From contig JAJGOT010000134.1 in assembly GCA_022457155.1 (NCBI GenBank), positions 1,369,001 through 1,433,000 of the forward strand: a stretch of DNA of 64,000 bases, read 5' to 3'. Positions 14,501 through 29,500 of the stretch are shown one piece after another (the stretch's first letter is position 1; each line of letters starts with the position of its first letter). A model generated the notes under the pieces. The model made no database searches. It saw nothing but the letters and a program-made list of their open reading frames with translations, and had not been told where the DNA came from. A program made the translations under genes and the position numbers. This DNA comes from Cladopsammia gracilis. Its lineage: Eukaryota; Cnidaria; Anthozoa; Scleractinia; Dendrophylliidae.

Positions 14501-17500
14501 AAAATATACCATCTGAAAGCAATGGGTCACACGACACATCTCTGCGGTTAAGGTATGTATAAAGGTATCACACGCTTTGTTACTTTCGGGTCGTGTAGGA
14601 GTCCGACGGCTATGCCATGCTGATGAGTCCTAACAAGGACGAAACAGCTGTCCATGGCTGCCACTGCCAAGTGATACGGCTGTGCGTATACGTAAGGTAT
14701 CGGCCATACCGCGGAGATGTGCCTTGTGACCCATTGCTTTCAGATGATTTATTTTTAACCTCACAGTTATAAGAATAATTGTGACAGTGACCTAGGTCTT
14801 ATCAAACCACGAATTTTAACCCCTGGATGGTTTGACGATTACACCCACGTCCCCTACACTTTTCGTAAAACCTTTTGGTCCCTTTTGCAAGCTACATTGC
14901 AACTTGAACTTTGAACCTGTGTTGGGAAACTTTTAAAACGTTTTGAAAAAACCTTGAGTACGTTTCCGAGCGTAACATGTATTTTCAATTGCAACTTGCA
15001 GTACTTTTGTGAGTGTCACATTAAAGGTGGAACAAAAATGTCTTGGCACCCTAGCATTTTGTTTTATCTGTTAGCCGACGTTCTATTTTTCTCTTCACGC
15101 AGGTCTTCCAAGGAAACTCCGAGCGCCAGCTGATAGTCACAAACCGTTTCCGGGCACCAATTCGCGCTCGTTTCATAAGACTCTACCCCAGGTCCTGGCA
15201 CGGTCATATTTCTATGAGAGTGGAACTGTTTGGCTGCAGCAAAGGTTAGCTTGGTAACAAATAAATAATGCATGAACTCGGTAGTATCGCCAATAGGCCT
15301 TATGCATATTACATCACCAACTCAAAATTCACCACCAAGCCTCGTTTGTACGAATGATTAAGAGGGTATTCTGTTCAGCTTTGCTACTTTGCGAATACAT
15401 TAAAGAGATTGTTACAGGTTTACACGAGGCTTGTGGGTGAAATTTGCTAGTCTGACGTGAATATGCATATTAACGGTTATTTGTTGATGCGATCAATGCG
15501 TCTAAAAGCCTCCAAGGAATGATCTGATAAACGTATTGTATCAAAATATTATATTATGTATCATAATATTGTATCATAAACTGGTATGCGACACCATTTT
15601 AGATTTTGTTGTGGAATATTGTAATCGCTATTTGTCTTACCTCGTTTGTCTTTAATGTTTTCTTTTTGTTCTTGTTGTTTGTTTTGTTGTTTGCTGCAGG
15701 TCATATGTGCAATCGACCGCTGGGCATGATGACTGGTTCCATAAAAAATTCAGCTATTACTGCGTCATCCACGTGGGATAAATTCCACGCGCCGTACTTA
15801 GCTAGGCTTAACGCAAGGCGCATGGGCAGATTTCAGAGTGCTTGGTCAGCCAGGTAAAGTAATCTGGTGGTGTGCAATGATGAGGAATCATAAGATCTAT
15901 TTGCAAGGACGTTTAATATATTTTTTTTGCATTACCCGATAAAGGTTGTTGTCCTTATTTTTTTTGCTTGGTTTGTTGATAATAGTTTAATTTTATTTTG
16001 GTGTGGTTGTTGGCCAATCGATGCTAGTGTTATTTTTTGTGGTTCTGTTTGCTTGATTGTTTCAAACAATTTAAAAAGTGATAATCTTCCAATGGTTGTT
16101 AAATCTTTATCATTATCGTTATTGTTATCGTTATTGTTATTGTTAATATTATTGTTATTGTTGTCGTTATCGTTATCGTTATCGTTATCGATATCGTTAT
16201 CGTCATCGTTATCGTTATCGTTATCGTTATCGTCATCGTTATCGTTATCGTTATTGTTATTGTTAGCGATATCGTTATCATTATCGTTATTGTTATCGTT
16301 ATTGTTATCGTTATCGTTTTCGATATCGTTATCGTTATCGTTATCATTATCGTTGTTGTTATCGTTATTGTTATCGTTATCGTTATTGTTAGCGATATCG
16401 TTATTGTTATCGTTATTGTTATCATTATCGTTGTTGTTATCGTTATCGTTATCGTTATCGTTATCGTTATCGTTATCGTTATCGCTATCGTTATCATTAT
16501 CATTATCGTTGTTGTTATCGTTATTGTTATCGTTATCGTTATTGTTAGCGATATCGTTATTGTTATCGTTATTGTTATCGTTATTGTTATCGTTATCATT
16601 ATCGTTATCGTTATCGTTATTGTTATCGTTATCGTTATTGTTAGTGATATCATTATTGTTATCGTTATCGTTGTTAGCGATATCATTATCGTTATCGTTA
16701 TCGTTATTGTTAGTGGTATCGTTATTGTTATCGTTATCATTATCGTTATCGTTATTGTTAGCGATATCGTTATTGTTATCGTTATCGTTATTGTTAGCGA
16801 TATCGTTATTGTTATCATTATCATTATCATTATCATTATCATTATCATTATCGTTATTGTTATCGTTATCGTTATCGTTATCGTTATTGTTGGTGATATC
16901 GTTATTGTTATCGTCATCGTTATCGTTATCATTATCATTATCGTTATTATTGTTATTGCTGTCGTTATCGTTATCGTTATCGATATCGTTAATGTTATCG
17001 TTATCGTTATTGTTAGTGATATCGTTATTTTTATCGTCATCCTCATCTTTATCATTATCATTATCGTTATTGTTATCGTTATTGTTTTTATTGTCGTTAT
17101 CGTTATCGATATCGTTATTGTTATCGTTATCGTTATCATTATTGTTATTGTTATCGTTATCGTTATCATCATTGTTTGCGATATCGTTATTGTTATCGTT
17201 ATCGTTATCGTCATCGTTATCATCATCGTCATTGTTATCATTATCGTTATCGCTATCGCTGTCGCTGTCGCTGTCGCTGTCGCTGTCGTTATCGTTATCG
17301 TTTTCATTATTATTATATTTATTTGTGTTTCATTTATCGCTTAGGCACAACAATCGGTACCAATGGCTACAAATCGACCTTGGCCGAATATCTAAGATAA
17401 TCCGACTTGGCACGCAAGGCAGAGCTGCAGTTAACCAGTGGGTGAAAGCCTACTACCTTTCATCCAGTATTGACGGGGTTCACTTTGCTAAGTACAGACA

Positions 17501-20500
17501 GAACTCCCGAGATAAGGTGAGATAGATTAACCTGTACTTCCCCCCCGGGATGGGGGGGGGGGGAGGGTATTCTCATACGTAAGTTATCTGATTATGTGCT
17601 GCTGTGAAGGATATTTTTGTCAAACAGTTTAGTCTGGGAAAGGGTATAGAAATCAGAGAGTTTGGGTCTAGAACAGGGTATCATTTACCAGAAAACTGAT
17701 CAGTTGTACTAAGATAGAGTTTCTGAAAAATAGCCGTCTGGGATAGGTTAGGGATTTTTGGTGACCAGAATAGCGTTGAAAAATGAAGCTGTACATGGTT
17801 TTGTACAGTCCCAGCGGCACACCCCCACTCAAAAATGGTCAGAGCACCCCCTCCCACCGGGGCTATACTCCTGTTCCATGAGTGATTGGTATGATCACTT
17901 TATATACAAATTTAGAAGCCGTACAAGGACAGCAACAAATACCAGACTTCACCATTTCATGAAATTAGCACGTGTGGAATTTATTCTAAGAATTCGCACC
18001 TTAGTTAGGGGGGCTACGTGATATGCGCGTGTAGTCAGCGTAGTCTCCGCATTTAAAAACATTGCACCCCATGGAAACTTCTAATGGAGCGTACATGCTC
18101 CCTCCCCTCTAGGGGTAACTAGCGCGCATATTTCGTTCGCCCCCCTTATAAAGGTGCGAATTCTTAGAATAAATTCCACACGTGCTCATTTTGTATTCAT
18201 AAACAAAACTCTGAAAACTGTTTGTCAGCTTCGCCTAAGCTCAGATGCGGAGCAGCTTATAATCCCAACAACTATTTATCCAATTGGAAGCCCTTCTAAG
18301 CAAAAAACAATCGATGTAAAAGTATTGCAGTACCTTGAAATTCATGTGGAAGGAGTTTGACACCAAACTGCGGGATAATTTTCGAAAAATGATGAAAAAC
18401 GCAGCATTGGAGATTTGAGCGGTTCTGGAGCATTTTATAATATTTACAGAACTAGTGAACACTTTTTTAACGGTTCGCACGATTTGCAATCGGCTTATAA
18501 TTCAGATTTAGCAAGCATTGGGAAGGCTTCTCCCAGAAATTTGGGTTCGTAGATTGTTTAGTCAAAGAGCATGAAGTATTTAAAATTTTAAGAGAATTTT
18601 GGGGCTATATTTTGATGGCGTTAAATCTTCCGCATTTCTGCTCCAACGATTTTGCTGAAACTTGGTATGGGTATGTATTAAGTCAATGTAAGCTGATTCC
18701 AGAAATGTAACACAAATATAACAGCAAAATTTTTCACAGGGTGCGATTTTGTTCAAAAAGTGGGATTCATTTAAGTCCGATTATCACTAAATATTTCTTT
18801 TCCCATTAAAATCGAATTCTATCATATTATTGCTAGATAATAGCTGTAAGGTTTCGCAAAGTTTTAGAAGCATCGCTTTACAGCCGGAAAAGTTATGAGA
18901 CAAAGTTTGTCATAGACAAGTGCGCCCGAAATAACAACGGAGCCACCTTAAAGATCAAAACAACATTGGTCACGGGGAGGAGGGGCTCGCAAAGTCTGCT
19001 ACTGATTTGCAAAAGATTTGCAAAGAACGTGTCTCAACAGTTGTGTCTAATGCTGTGTTCACACTAGGGCGAAACATGTTTAGTCTGATCACGAATGAAA
19101 CATGTTTCACTGTGAGAAGTGTTCACATCAGGCGGCGCATGCGCAAATCATGATCAAAACATGTTTATTCTGAGCAAAATTGAAACTATCTCTCGAGGTA
19201 GTTTCTATCTAGCCAGACGACATACTTTACCGCAAATGTTGTCTCCTTGTTAACACTACTTTGCCCTTCGTTCCCTAAGGGCTTGATGAGTGAAGTTAAA
19301 CCACAAATTGATGCAACGGAAAGTTCGAGCTCTATTTTTTTTGTTCATGTGTAATAGCGTTCCGCCCAGATGACGCCATATTTGGCAGCACTGCATTGTG
19401 GGATCGAAATGCGGACAAATATTTCAAAATGACCGCCTCGGAAACACCAGTTTTTGCGATTCCTGTACATGTTGTGGATAATTGTCGAGTTGTACCCAAG
19501 AACAGTGCTTCGTAGCACCTGTTTTTTTTTGTAGCTACCTGCATAGTTCTTGAATGTTTGTACGCATTTCAATCCCATGATGCTGCGCGCCAATTCTATT
19601 TTTAGAATCTGGGCGGAACGCTATAGAGCGTATGCACATGACGTCACGGCGGCCATATTGGTGTACCAAAACAATAGAACGGCGGCCATGTTGGTGTACC
19701 AAAACAATCCTGTGGGATTTGAACGCTTTTCTTATGTTAACACTTTCTTTTGTTCCAATAAATTTGCATAGCTGCTTGCCACGTGAGTGCATACGCTCTA
19801 TTAGAAAGATTTTATGCGAGCTTATGCATGTTTCGTCAAACGGCATACATTATAGAACCAGGCGTGAAACGTGTTTTGAAATTAACAAATAATGTGAACA
19901 ATGAATTTGCAAACATGTTGCAGGAAACGTGTTTCGTTGCAACATGTTTACTCTGAACATGTTTCGGTCCTGATGTGAATACAGCGTAAAATTGTAGCAT
20001 CTCTATTACTTTGCAGTATTTCCGTGGTAACCGTGACCGTATCACGATTGTTTACAACTCGATCATCCCATCCATCCGGGCGCGCTTCCTTAGGATCCAC
20101 CCTTGGCATTGGCAAGGTCACGTGTCCATGAGAGTGGAGGTGTTTGGTTGTGCTTTAGGTAAGATGCAGTAGCAGTTCTTAAATTTCTGCCTAAACGTTG
20201 GAGCACTGTGTGTTGGATGGTGTATAGATGGTGTTTCCCTCCCTCCCTACTTTCAACTGTTGTTGGAAAAATAAAAATGAATACGCGCGTTCATTGTGTG
20301 ATCCAACATTGAAATAGGGGAAGGGGAAGGCTGTTCTAACGACTTGTGGCACTGATTGTAAGAGCCTTGTCTTGCAAAAGCAATAAGACCTGAAGGGCAG
20401 AAAAACCATTGAGGTTGAAAGAGTTAGTCCTGATAAAGACACTACCTTGCTTTTTTCACTGCCCAGCAGCTTTGCTTTTAATTGTATTTATGATGTTTAA

Positions 20501-23500
20501 ATTCAAAGTGAATGTTAAAAACTGTAAGGTTTGAAGTTTACAAGATTCAAAATGAATTTTTACAAATAGTCAAGTCCGTACGGCAGTTTCAACGGTTGAC
20601 GAGTTCCTCGAATTTCCAAATGTTTTCAGTTTTAGCTTGTTGGGTTGCGGTTTAGTTCACTGAGTGAGTAGGGTCCTTTTGCAGCCACGACGACAATGGC
20701 AGCGAGAACGGCACAAAACAATATGTTTGATGATCGAAAACAATGCCGCTGCACGTGCATTTTAAATTTGGTACATTTCTTAGCAGTTCCCAGCAAAACA
20801 ACAACGTCAAATGATCAAATTATAGGTTTTGTGGAGTACACATGATGGTCAATTTTTCTTTCTCTATCAGTTGAACTTGAAAGCTGTCACTATAATTTCA
20901 GCTCCTGGACAATTCAGCCACATCAGACAAATTCAACAAATTGGAACAATATATTGCAAATTAATTTCAAAGTGAGAATTACTTTTTTCAATGTCGTTTT
21001 CCTTGCTGTTGTTGTCGTGGTTGCTAAAGCTCCTTTGTATCTTGATTGATCCGTAACTCTTAATCTTGAAGTCCAATCCATGTTCTGTCGAGACCAAAGT
21101 CATCGTTTTCCAATGTATCTTGTGCTTCAATGTTTCGTAATCCAAAAATGTTCGTTCACTCGTAGGTACATGCAGTGCTCCACTAGGTCTGCAAGATGGT
21201 CGTATCCCTAAATACGGCATGAGCGCTTCATCCATGTGGGACGCAAGACACGGACCATGGAGGGCACGACTGAATCAACTCAACCGCGGGGGCACTGGTG
21301 CGTGGTCTTCTCGATATAACAACGTGGTCCAGTGGCTGCAAATCAACCTTGGTGAGGTGTCCAAGGTTGTTGCCGTGGCAACGCAAGGTCGATATGATGC
21401 AAATCAGTGGGTGAAGAAATACCAGATCAGTTACAGTGTGTACGGCAACAAGTTTACGTTTTATAGCATCAAGAGAAGGGTTCAGGTAAGAGCTAAATGA
21501 AGAAGAATAATCCCAAATTTCATTTTGTGAAATATTGAAAAACAAGTAGTACTTTGCTAAAGTACCGCCGAAGAGGTTTCATTTGAATGGTCACACCATA
21601 GGATTTCATCCACAGACTCAAAAGTTAGAACAAATGGTACCATGCAAAAGTACTGCTGAAGAGGTTTCATTTGAATGGTCCCACCATAGGATTTCATCCA
21701 CAGACTCAAAAGTTAGAACAAATGGTACCATGCAAAAGTACTGCTGAAGAGGTTTCATTTGAATGGTCACACCATAGGATCTCATCGACAGACTTAAAAG
21801 TTAGAGCTACACTACATGTCTGCATATTTGATTTCGGGACTGAAAGGGTTAAACTACTATTTTCCTGTCGTGTTTAAAACCATACTGGCCACTATGCACA
21901 CCTGGCTAGTGCTTCAAATACTGGCACGGTAGGGTACACTATGTCCTGATTGTATCACAAATAGTTTTAGTATTATTTTGAAAGTAAGTAAAAGTATTGT
22001 AGCATGGATTTGACCAAAAATTCAACCCTGTGGCACTGCCCTTTTATATTTACGTTCAACTTCCCTTTACTGGGCGGACAGTGCGCCCAAATGGGCTATT
22101 TTCTTTCTTGAATTTCCAAAGAACCACCACCTTGTAGCTACAAAGAGATTTTTTTCTTGATTGATGTTAATTATTCTTTATTTATTTGTTTGTTTAAATA
22201 TTTCTGTGTTCGTTTATAGATGTTACCTGGTAACAGCGACAGGAACACAGTTGTGTACAACCGCCTCTATCCCAGCTTCAAAGGTCGCTTTGTCCGTATC
22301 TATCCTAAACAGTGGCATAGTCACATCTCCATGAGAGTAGAACTTTATGGGTGCAATAGTGGTAAGGAGAAGATAATCTAAGGCTACTACGAGCCAACTC
22401 GTGAATACGAAACAACCTTCGGACCCTCCCCTCCCCTACGCATTTTGCGCCACCAACCCCCCAACCCCCCTTCCCGCACACCCCCCTCCCCCCCTCTGCG
22501 TCCAACTTCTCGCCCTCCCTCCCTTCTACACCAATCAAAGGCTTCTACGAGCCAACTCGTTAGTACGAAACAACTTTCGGACCCTCCCCTCCCCTACGCA
22601 TTTTGCTCTACCGCCCCCCCCCCCCTTACACACACACACACCCTTTGCGTCCAACTCCTCACCCTCCCCTCCCTCCAACGCCTTCTCCATAGGTAAAGTA
22701 GGTGACCATCACCTAGCGCGTTTGGAACGGGCATAATATATGCGCAAGCCTTATGCACTGCTCAGCGGAATTGCCTAGAAAGGTTTACAGCCGATGGATG
22801 GAAGGAAAGAAGAAAGAAAGGAAGGAAAGAGTTAAAATTTGCATATTTGTCCCCGTCTGCCATAAATCATTCAACGCTTGGCGTATTCACGTGTTAAAAA
22901 TGCGCTTGTTGCATCGTTTCACTAACAAAAATATTGTCTGTGTATAAGAGTCAAAACACAAAAATGTAAGCAAAGAAATCGAAGCCTGCCTCAAACTTTG
23001 TTTTAAAACGTTTTTTTTGCCTTGAACTTGAAACGGAGTTCTGGCGATAAAGTGATAGTTATTTATGACTGCCATGTTTCGTAAAGTGAAGATTTGCAAA
23101 ATTCTGCAGATGGTTACAGGTTAGAAAAAAATGACTGATTCATTTGTTGTTGTTTCTATTTTATCTGAAAGCAATGCTCCGTATGTGCTTCCAACCGATT
23201 GGAATGGAAAATGGTCGTCTTCCAAACAGCGCTATCAGAGCTTCGTCTCAGTGGGACAAGAACCATAGTCCATCACGAGCCCGGCTTAATTCCAGGTAAA
23301 AGTCCACCTCGTAGTTTTGTAATATTGGTTTGTTTGTCCAAGCTGTAATAACGTAATAAACACTAAATGACTGGTCCCGAGGGAAAATGTGAATTTCGTT
23401 TCCCGAGAATCTCTCTCGATGTCGTCCCGGGAAACATCGAGATTCGAGGCAACACAAGGCATCATAATCATGCCACCTTTTGGCAAGGTCTGATCACATG

Positions 23501-26500
23501 CGCTAGTGGGCAACCGCACACTGTCCCTTCTGACGTCAAAAATGTTGCCCGCTCATGGACGTTTGGCGGGAAACAGTTTGTTTGTTAGATGTCATGTGAC
23601 CATGAATCAACCAATGAACGCGCACGTTGTCCTGAGAAAAACTCCAGCTATGTAACAATAGTCTATTTCTTTTACTACAGCTTGGGCAGACAAACCATGA
23701 ATGTCGCCATGTTTATATGGCGGTACGGAAGTCTTGCATACCACCATAGAAACGTCTGTCTGACGTATATCTTCGCTTTTAAGCAAGCTACAACGCTCAA
23801 ATTTTTGTTTTTCTACCTCGTGAGGGTGGGGTGGTGGGGGGGGGTCTGGTCAGGTACAATTTCCATGTTGTAGGTCCCAAGGGGTTTTGTCCACCATTGA
23901 AGTTCAACAAACTAATAGATCCCTATCTTTTAAACAGACGCGTAGGTCGCTTGGTCGGTGCTTGGTGCGCGAGACGAAACGACCGCAACCAATGGCTACA
24001 AATCGACTTGAGGAGACCCACCAGGATAACAAAAGTCGCCACTCAGGGGAGGTATGACGCTAACCAGTTTGTCAGGAACTATTACCTGTTATACAGTCAA
24101 AATGGAAGGAATTTCTTACCTATCAAAGATGGACGAAGGAATAAGGTTTGTATTTCCTCCTGAGTAAATTAGCATTTTCGTTCGCAAAAGGTTCACATAT
24201 CATCGCCAACTATTGCGGATGTTCGGAATCCGCAATAGTTGACTATTGGCGATCATATGGCAATCTGCCATAAATATAGTTTGTAGCTTGGTTCCACCAC
24301 CCCGGCGACCCGTGTCATATATGAACACCCCCCCCCCCCCCCTCCCCACGGATATGAACCTAGTATTTGGCCTAGTTCGCCACGAGTCTCTCGAAGCCCA
24401 GTGGTTAGAGCATCTCACTGGTGTACGGATCGATTCCTGTCAGATTGTTTTGCTTTGTCCACGTTTGTGACACAATGAACATTACATATTTCTCGTAACA
24501 ACATGAACTTATTGTTTGCGGTGTATGCATATGCGAGTCACGACTTGAGGAGATTTATCGTCTTGCTTTTCAGCTTTTCCGAGGCAACTTTGACAAATGG
24601 TCTTCAGTAGAACAGACAATCGATCCACCTGTTAATGGACGCTATGTACGATTTAACCCAAGGTCCTGGTACGGCCACATTTCTATGAGAGTGGAGGTGT
24701 TTGGATGTCCAGCAGGTAAGAAGCAAGGAGACACGTTATTGAAACCAACGTCTGTGTATAGAGTATCTTGAATCTTACACGCAGATGGATGAATCCGAAA
24801 TAAAAACGTCCCGGTTTGGTCGCGTCTCCGGAGATTTTGAATCCGAAAACTAAAGTGAATACTTTGTATCCGATAACTGTAAATCTGCAATGTTTTGAAG
24901 TGTAAACAGTTGTTCCCATGAATCCGCATACTTTTTCACTTGCTTTGTAACCGTTCCTGCATGAATGTCCTCGGATTAATCGATGTGTGTAAACGGTTGG
25001 GAATCCGAATATCCCTTTAATTAGTATAAACGCCCGCGAATCCGAATACCTAAATTTAATAAATCCGGAAACATTTATGAATCCGGAAAAATCTCCTCTA
25101 GTGTAAACGTAGTCTTGATAAAGCACTCTTTCGAAAATCGTGTCATTAAATACAGAGAAAACTAAGGAATTAAATCGCAAAAAATCTAATGCTAATTAAG
25201 ATCGGTCAAACCTGATGAACGATTAATAAAGTTTGAGAAATTAATTAACTATAATTTAACCTCAATTAGGAGACACCTGAATTTGTTGTTGCCTGTTGTT
25301 CTGTTTTAGATTATCCTGTGATAACTCGTCCTGTTGTCCGTCCCGTGGTTAAACGCGGTCGTGGTTGTTCCAAGATCGCCCTTCGGTGCTATTTTAACAT
25401 CCGGGGCCGAAAAAAGAGAGGAACTGTGTCACGTGTTCAGTGGATTGTGAACAGGAAGGTGACCAAAGTACAAAATGTGCGGGGAACTCAGGCTGAACTC
25501 ATGGAAAACACTTACGGATTCAAGGCTGGAACAACGGTTTGTTGACTTAATGGATCTTTGGTTGAAAGAATGCTCTGTTGAACTGTCGATTGATGTAAAG
25601 TTTTATCATCGTCAATTTTAATTGAATGTTAGTCTAATAGAGTCTTTGATAACTCAGATTGACTTCAGTCGTGCATGATGAACTGATTAGTTGACTGCCC
25701 TAACTATCGACTGTCTCACTAACCAACTGACCGACTGATCGAATGACCTAATGACTGACTGACTGAGTGATTGACTGGCTGACTGTCTGATGGAATGACT
25801 GACTGACTGATGGACTGACTGACTGTCTGATGACTGACTGATTGATTGATTGACTGACGGACTGACGGACTGACGGACTGACGGACTGACGGACTGACGG
25901 ACTGATTGACTGACTGAATGAATGAATGACTAGTTGACTGGCTAACTAAATGACTGTCTGATGGACTAACTGACTATCTAACTAACTAACTAACTAACTA
26001 AGTGATTGATTGATGTATCTATTGATCGATCATTGACTGCCTGTCTCCAACCGACTGAAAAAATGACGGAATCGTATTGAGCAGTGAATGCCTGAGTGAC
26101 TATCATCTTGGACAAATGTATTCAGTGTTCCCCACCCCACTCCTCTACAATGTTGACTTTGTGTACCCAGAATGCTTCTTACTTAGTTTCGTCAGTCCCA
26201 AGTGGTTTTGTCCAGTTTTAGTCACATGTGACTGAATAACTAGTTAACTTCCTGACTGACTGTTTGTGTTTGAACGTATTTGTTATCAGAATTGTATTTA
26301 TTTTTAAACAGGTCGCATGCCAAGTAAAGACGCGATACACAAGTCGGCAGGACTGGACAATGAACTACAGAAGTAAAGACTTCTTCGCAGGCATCAAGGT
26401 AATTTTATATTCCACGCCGTGATAACCGTTCCGTGTAGTTTAAATTTTATTATCTGGGTATAAAAGTTAATTCTCATACATAACTGCGTCACAAACGCCT

Positions 26501-29500
26501 TTTAGTTCGGATTAAGTTTTCAAGTACAAGCACAGCATTTTCATACATTGTTGTTCAGATTTTCATAACGTTTCACCATTGTTAATAGAACAAACTGGTT
26601 TATGAAGCTCAACAAATTCCAAAAAGAGTGTGTGCACATTGTTTTGTTTAACGTGTGAGCTCAAATGTTTAATACCTTTTGTGTTTTGTGCAGGGTCAGG
26701 GCAAACGAACAAAAGAAATGGAGAACAAAAGCATATAACAAAGGACTGACTGAGTTTCATAACCAGTTTGTTCTATTAACTATGTTTTCACTGACAAACC
26801 CAAACCCGCATTTTCCACATCTCTCTCACGGCCTTCCGTCACAACAACACTGATAATGTGAAGGGGCTAAAAAGTAAGATTATCAAAGAAAGAATTTTCA
26901 CGCATGTAGAAAAACGCCATCCACGCACTATGCCTTTGTTATAAAGAAACAAGAGGCTCCTAGCAGCCTATACTCATGCGCACGCGTAAGTTAGTTTTAT
27001 GATATATTTTAAACATGATAAGAAGATGTCCGACATGGCGAAGAGTACTCCTTTCATTCAGTCAGCGCTCTTGCAAACCACGTTGTTTACTATTGATTGT
27101 TTTGGAAATGAAGGCTGTACCACAATGAAGGGAATGATTCTTCTAAGTCTTATATATACCAAACATGAACATTGCTAATGTAAGTAGGGTTGTAGGAGAG
27201 GCTGTCGTGACACATGAGTAACCCTCTTTTACCGGAAGTGAGATTAGCCGGAAGTCACTAAACAGGATGTGTAGTGGCAAAGCTATGAACCGGAAGTGTA
27301 CAATTTAAAATATGCGTGCATGAATTTGCATGCAAAATCGTGACACAAAAAATAAAAATAATAATGAAAATAATAACAAGAAAAACGGAGCCGAAACCTT
27401 ACCTCATGCCGCTACGCGCATGATTAACAAGGATGCGTTTTTTATTTTTCTTATTTGCGTCGTGCAACGAAGGTGAGCATTTAGACTACGTTTTTCAAGC
27501 AATATATCAAACACGAGGAACAGTGTTTCATCAGGATATCCAAACACCGAGAAGTGGGTTGAGAAACGAGGTGCAGCCGAGATGTTTTTTTTTTTACCCC
27601 ACTTTGAGGTATTTGGTTATCTGATATAGCTTCTCAAACTGATCATTAACTGCGGAGAAAACCAAGCAATAAAATCGCCAAAATCTACGGTAATTAAGAC
27701 CGGGTACCCATACCTCCTCCGCGATAGTGATTTCATTATGGATGATTTTGAAAGATTTGAAATAAAACAATTACCAAAAAAAGATTTTTACAGCATATTA
27801 AACAGTGAACATGTATCTGATGAGCAACAGACCTTTATCACGAGGCGCCATGTTGACTCCCCCGAGAATAAAATGCTTTGTTTTTGCCCGCCCAGCCTCG
27901 CAGTGAAAAAGTTTAAAACGAGGTTGCGCGGGAAAAAAAACTTTTGTTTTTATACAAAATGGCGGGGCGTGAAAAAGGCCTAGATGCACATTCAAGTGGA
28001 AGAATACCATGGGAGAATACCATGAATTGTATTTAAAGTCAGACATCCTTCTTCTAGCTGATGTTTTTGAAAATTTCAGAAAGACTTGTATGCAATATTA
28101 TAAACTAGACCCATGCCACTGTTTTACAAGTCCTGGACTATCTTGGGATGCTATGTTAAAAATGACTGATACAAATGAATTATTAATAAGTTTTAGAAGA
28201 TTTTCAGTCCTGACACAGCTTCGATAACATTTTTTTTGGCAATTATTTTTTCAGGTTCATCCAAAGTCTCTTACAATGACAGACAGTTCTAGTTGGAAAC
28301 TAATAAAACTGCGAACCTTCGTACCGATCAGATCTCATGTACGTAGAAACAGTGCCGTGGTAATAAATCTGGCAAGACACGGCCGTTTTGTGACTGACAA
28401 ATGTAGCTTCCATCTGACAGAAAAGAACAGAAAGAGATATGGATTTTACATCAAACCAGTGCGAGATTTTAGAAGGCTTAAAAGGAGAAATATCCGCGTT
28501 CGATTCCGCCCCATAAGGACTACTCCCGGACTTTGTAGCTTTTGGAAGGGGTACAGGCTTCCATCCATCAAGGTAAATAATCATATTTAGTATTAATCTA
28601 CTAGCGTTCTATCACGAATGCTGTTCTCTTATTGGCTATGCTACTCACTATCTATCCTGTTGTAGAAAGTGAGTAGAGTGAGTAGCCTAATGGCGGCCGC
28701 TTCTTCGCGTTTTCGAAGTATCTGTGAAGAGTATTTGTTGTTAAGTTTTGAACGTCTAGTAGATTTATACTAAAACAATTAGATTATTCGCTCTTGATTT
28801 CTATAACGTGATAGTTGATGAGGGCTTCGCCGTCATCAACTATCACGCGATAGAAATCTCGAGCTCATAATCTAATTGTTAAATACAACAGTGTTCAGTG
28901 TCGGGCTCAGACTCCTTCTTGGGAGGGAGGGGGGGGGGGGGGGGTAGGGGCAGAGTTGTCGTCTTTGCACGCGTTAATGATAAATTTGGCGGTGAGTGTG
29001 AATTAATCCCCGTTTCGATTGCTTTCACTCGTTAAACGTGTGGGAAAAAGGTTTTACATTAAATCTCAATTTTCTCAATTTTAGGCATTAAATCTCAATT
29101 TTCAAATAACAACGTTTGAAGACGTGTAGTCGCCCTATAAGTGTGTACGGGACCTTAGTCCATTTATAAATATAATCATGAACCCTTCAACTCCCAGAAG
29201 TACAAAAAATCAAACTTGAAGAAAAATCCCAAATTTTATTTTGTAAAATAATGACAAACAAATGTTGCCATGCAAAAGAACGGCCGAAGAGGTTTCATTT
29301 GAATGGTCACACCATAGGGATTTCGTCCACAGACTTAAAAGTTAGAACAACACAACATGTCTCCATAATAGGCCATTTGCACGATGGTGTCATTTGACTA
29401 CAACTACCAGAATTCATTTCGTTTTTCCTTTCTTATTTAAATTTTGTAATCCCAGTGCGGTTTAAATAACAATAGCCCTAATTTGCACTACAAAACAAAA

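Noticed and set aside
15927..17525. Reading frames of 532 codons (+) and 402 codons (-) over the same region
   Set aside because: They are produced by the TTATCG hexanucleotide array (Ser/Leu and Ile/Thr repeats). Only the last part (17345-17516) is a real exon.
22401..22736. Pro-rich reading frames
   Set aside because: They come from a C-rich tandem duplication with no splice context or conserved motif.
25735..26035. CTGATGA-like strings as further hammerheads (also near 25213, 31432, 48951)
   Set aside because: No stem II followed by GAAA and no stem I partner; those in 25735-26035 come from the GACT microsatellite.
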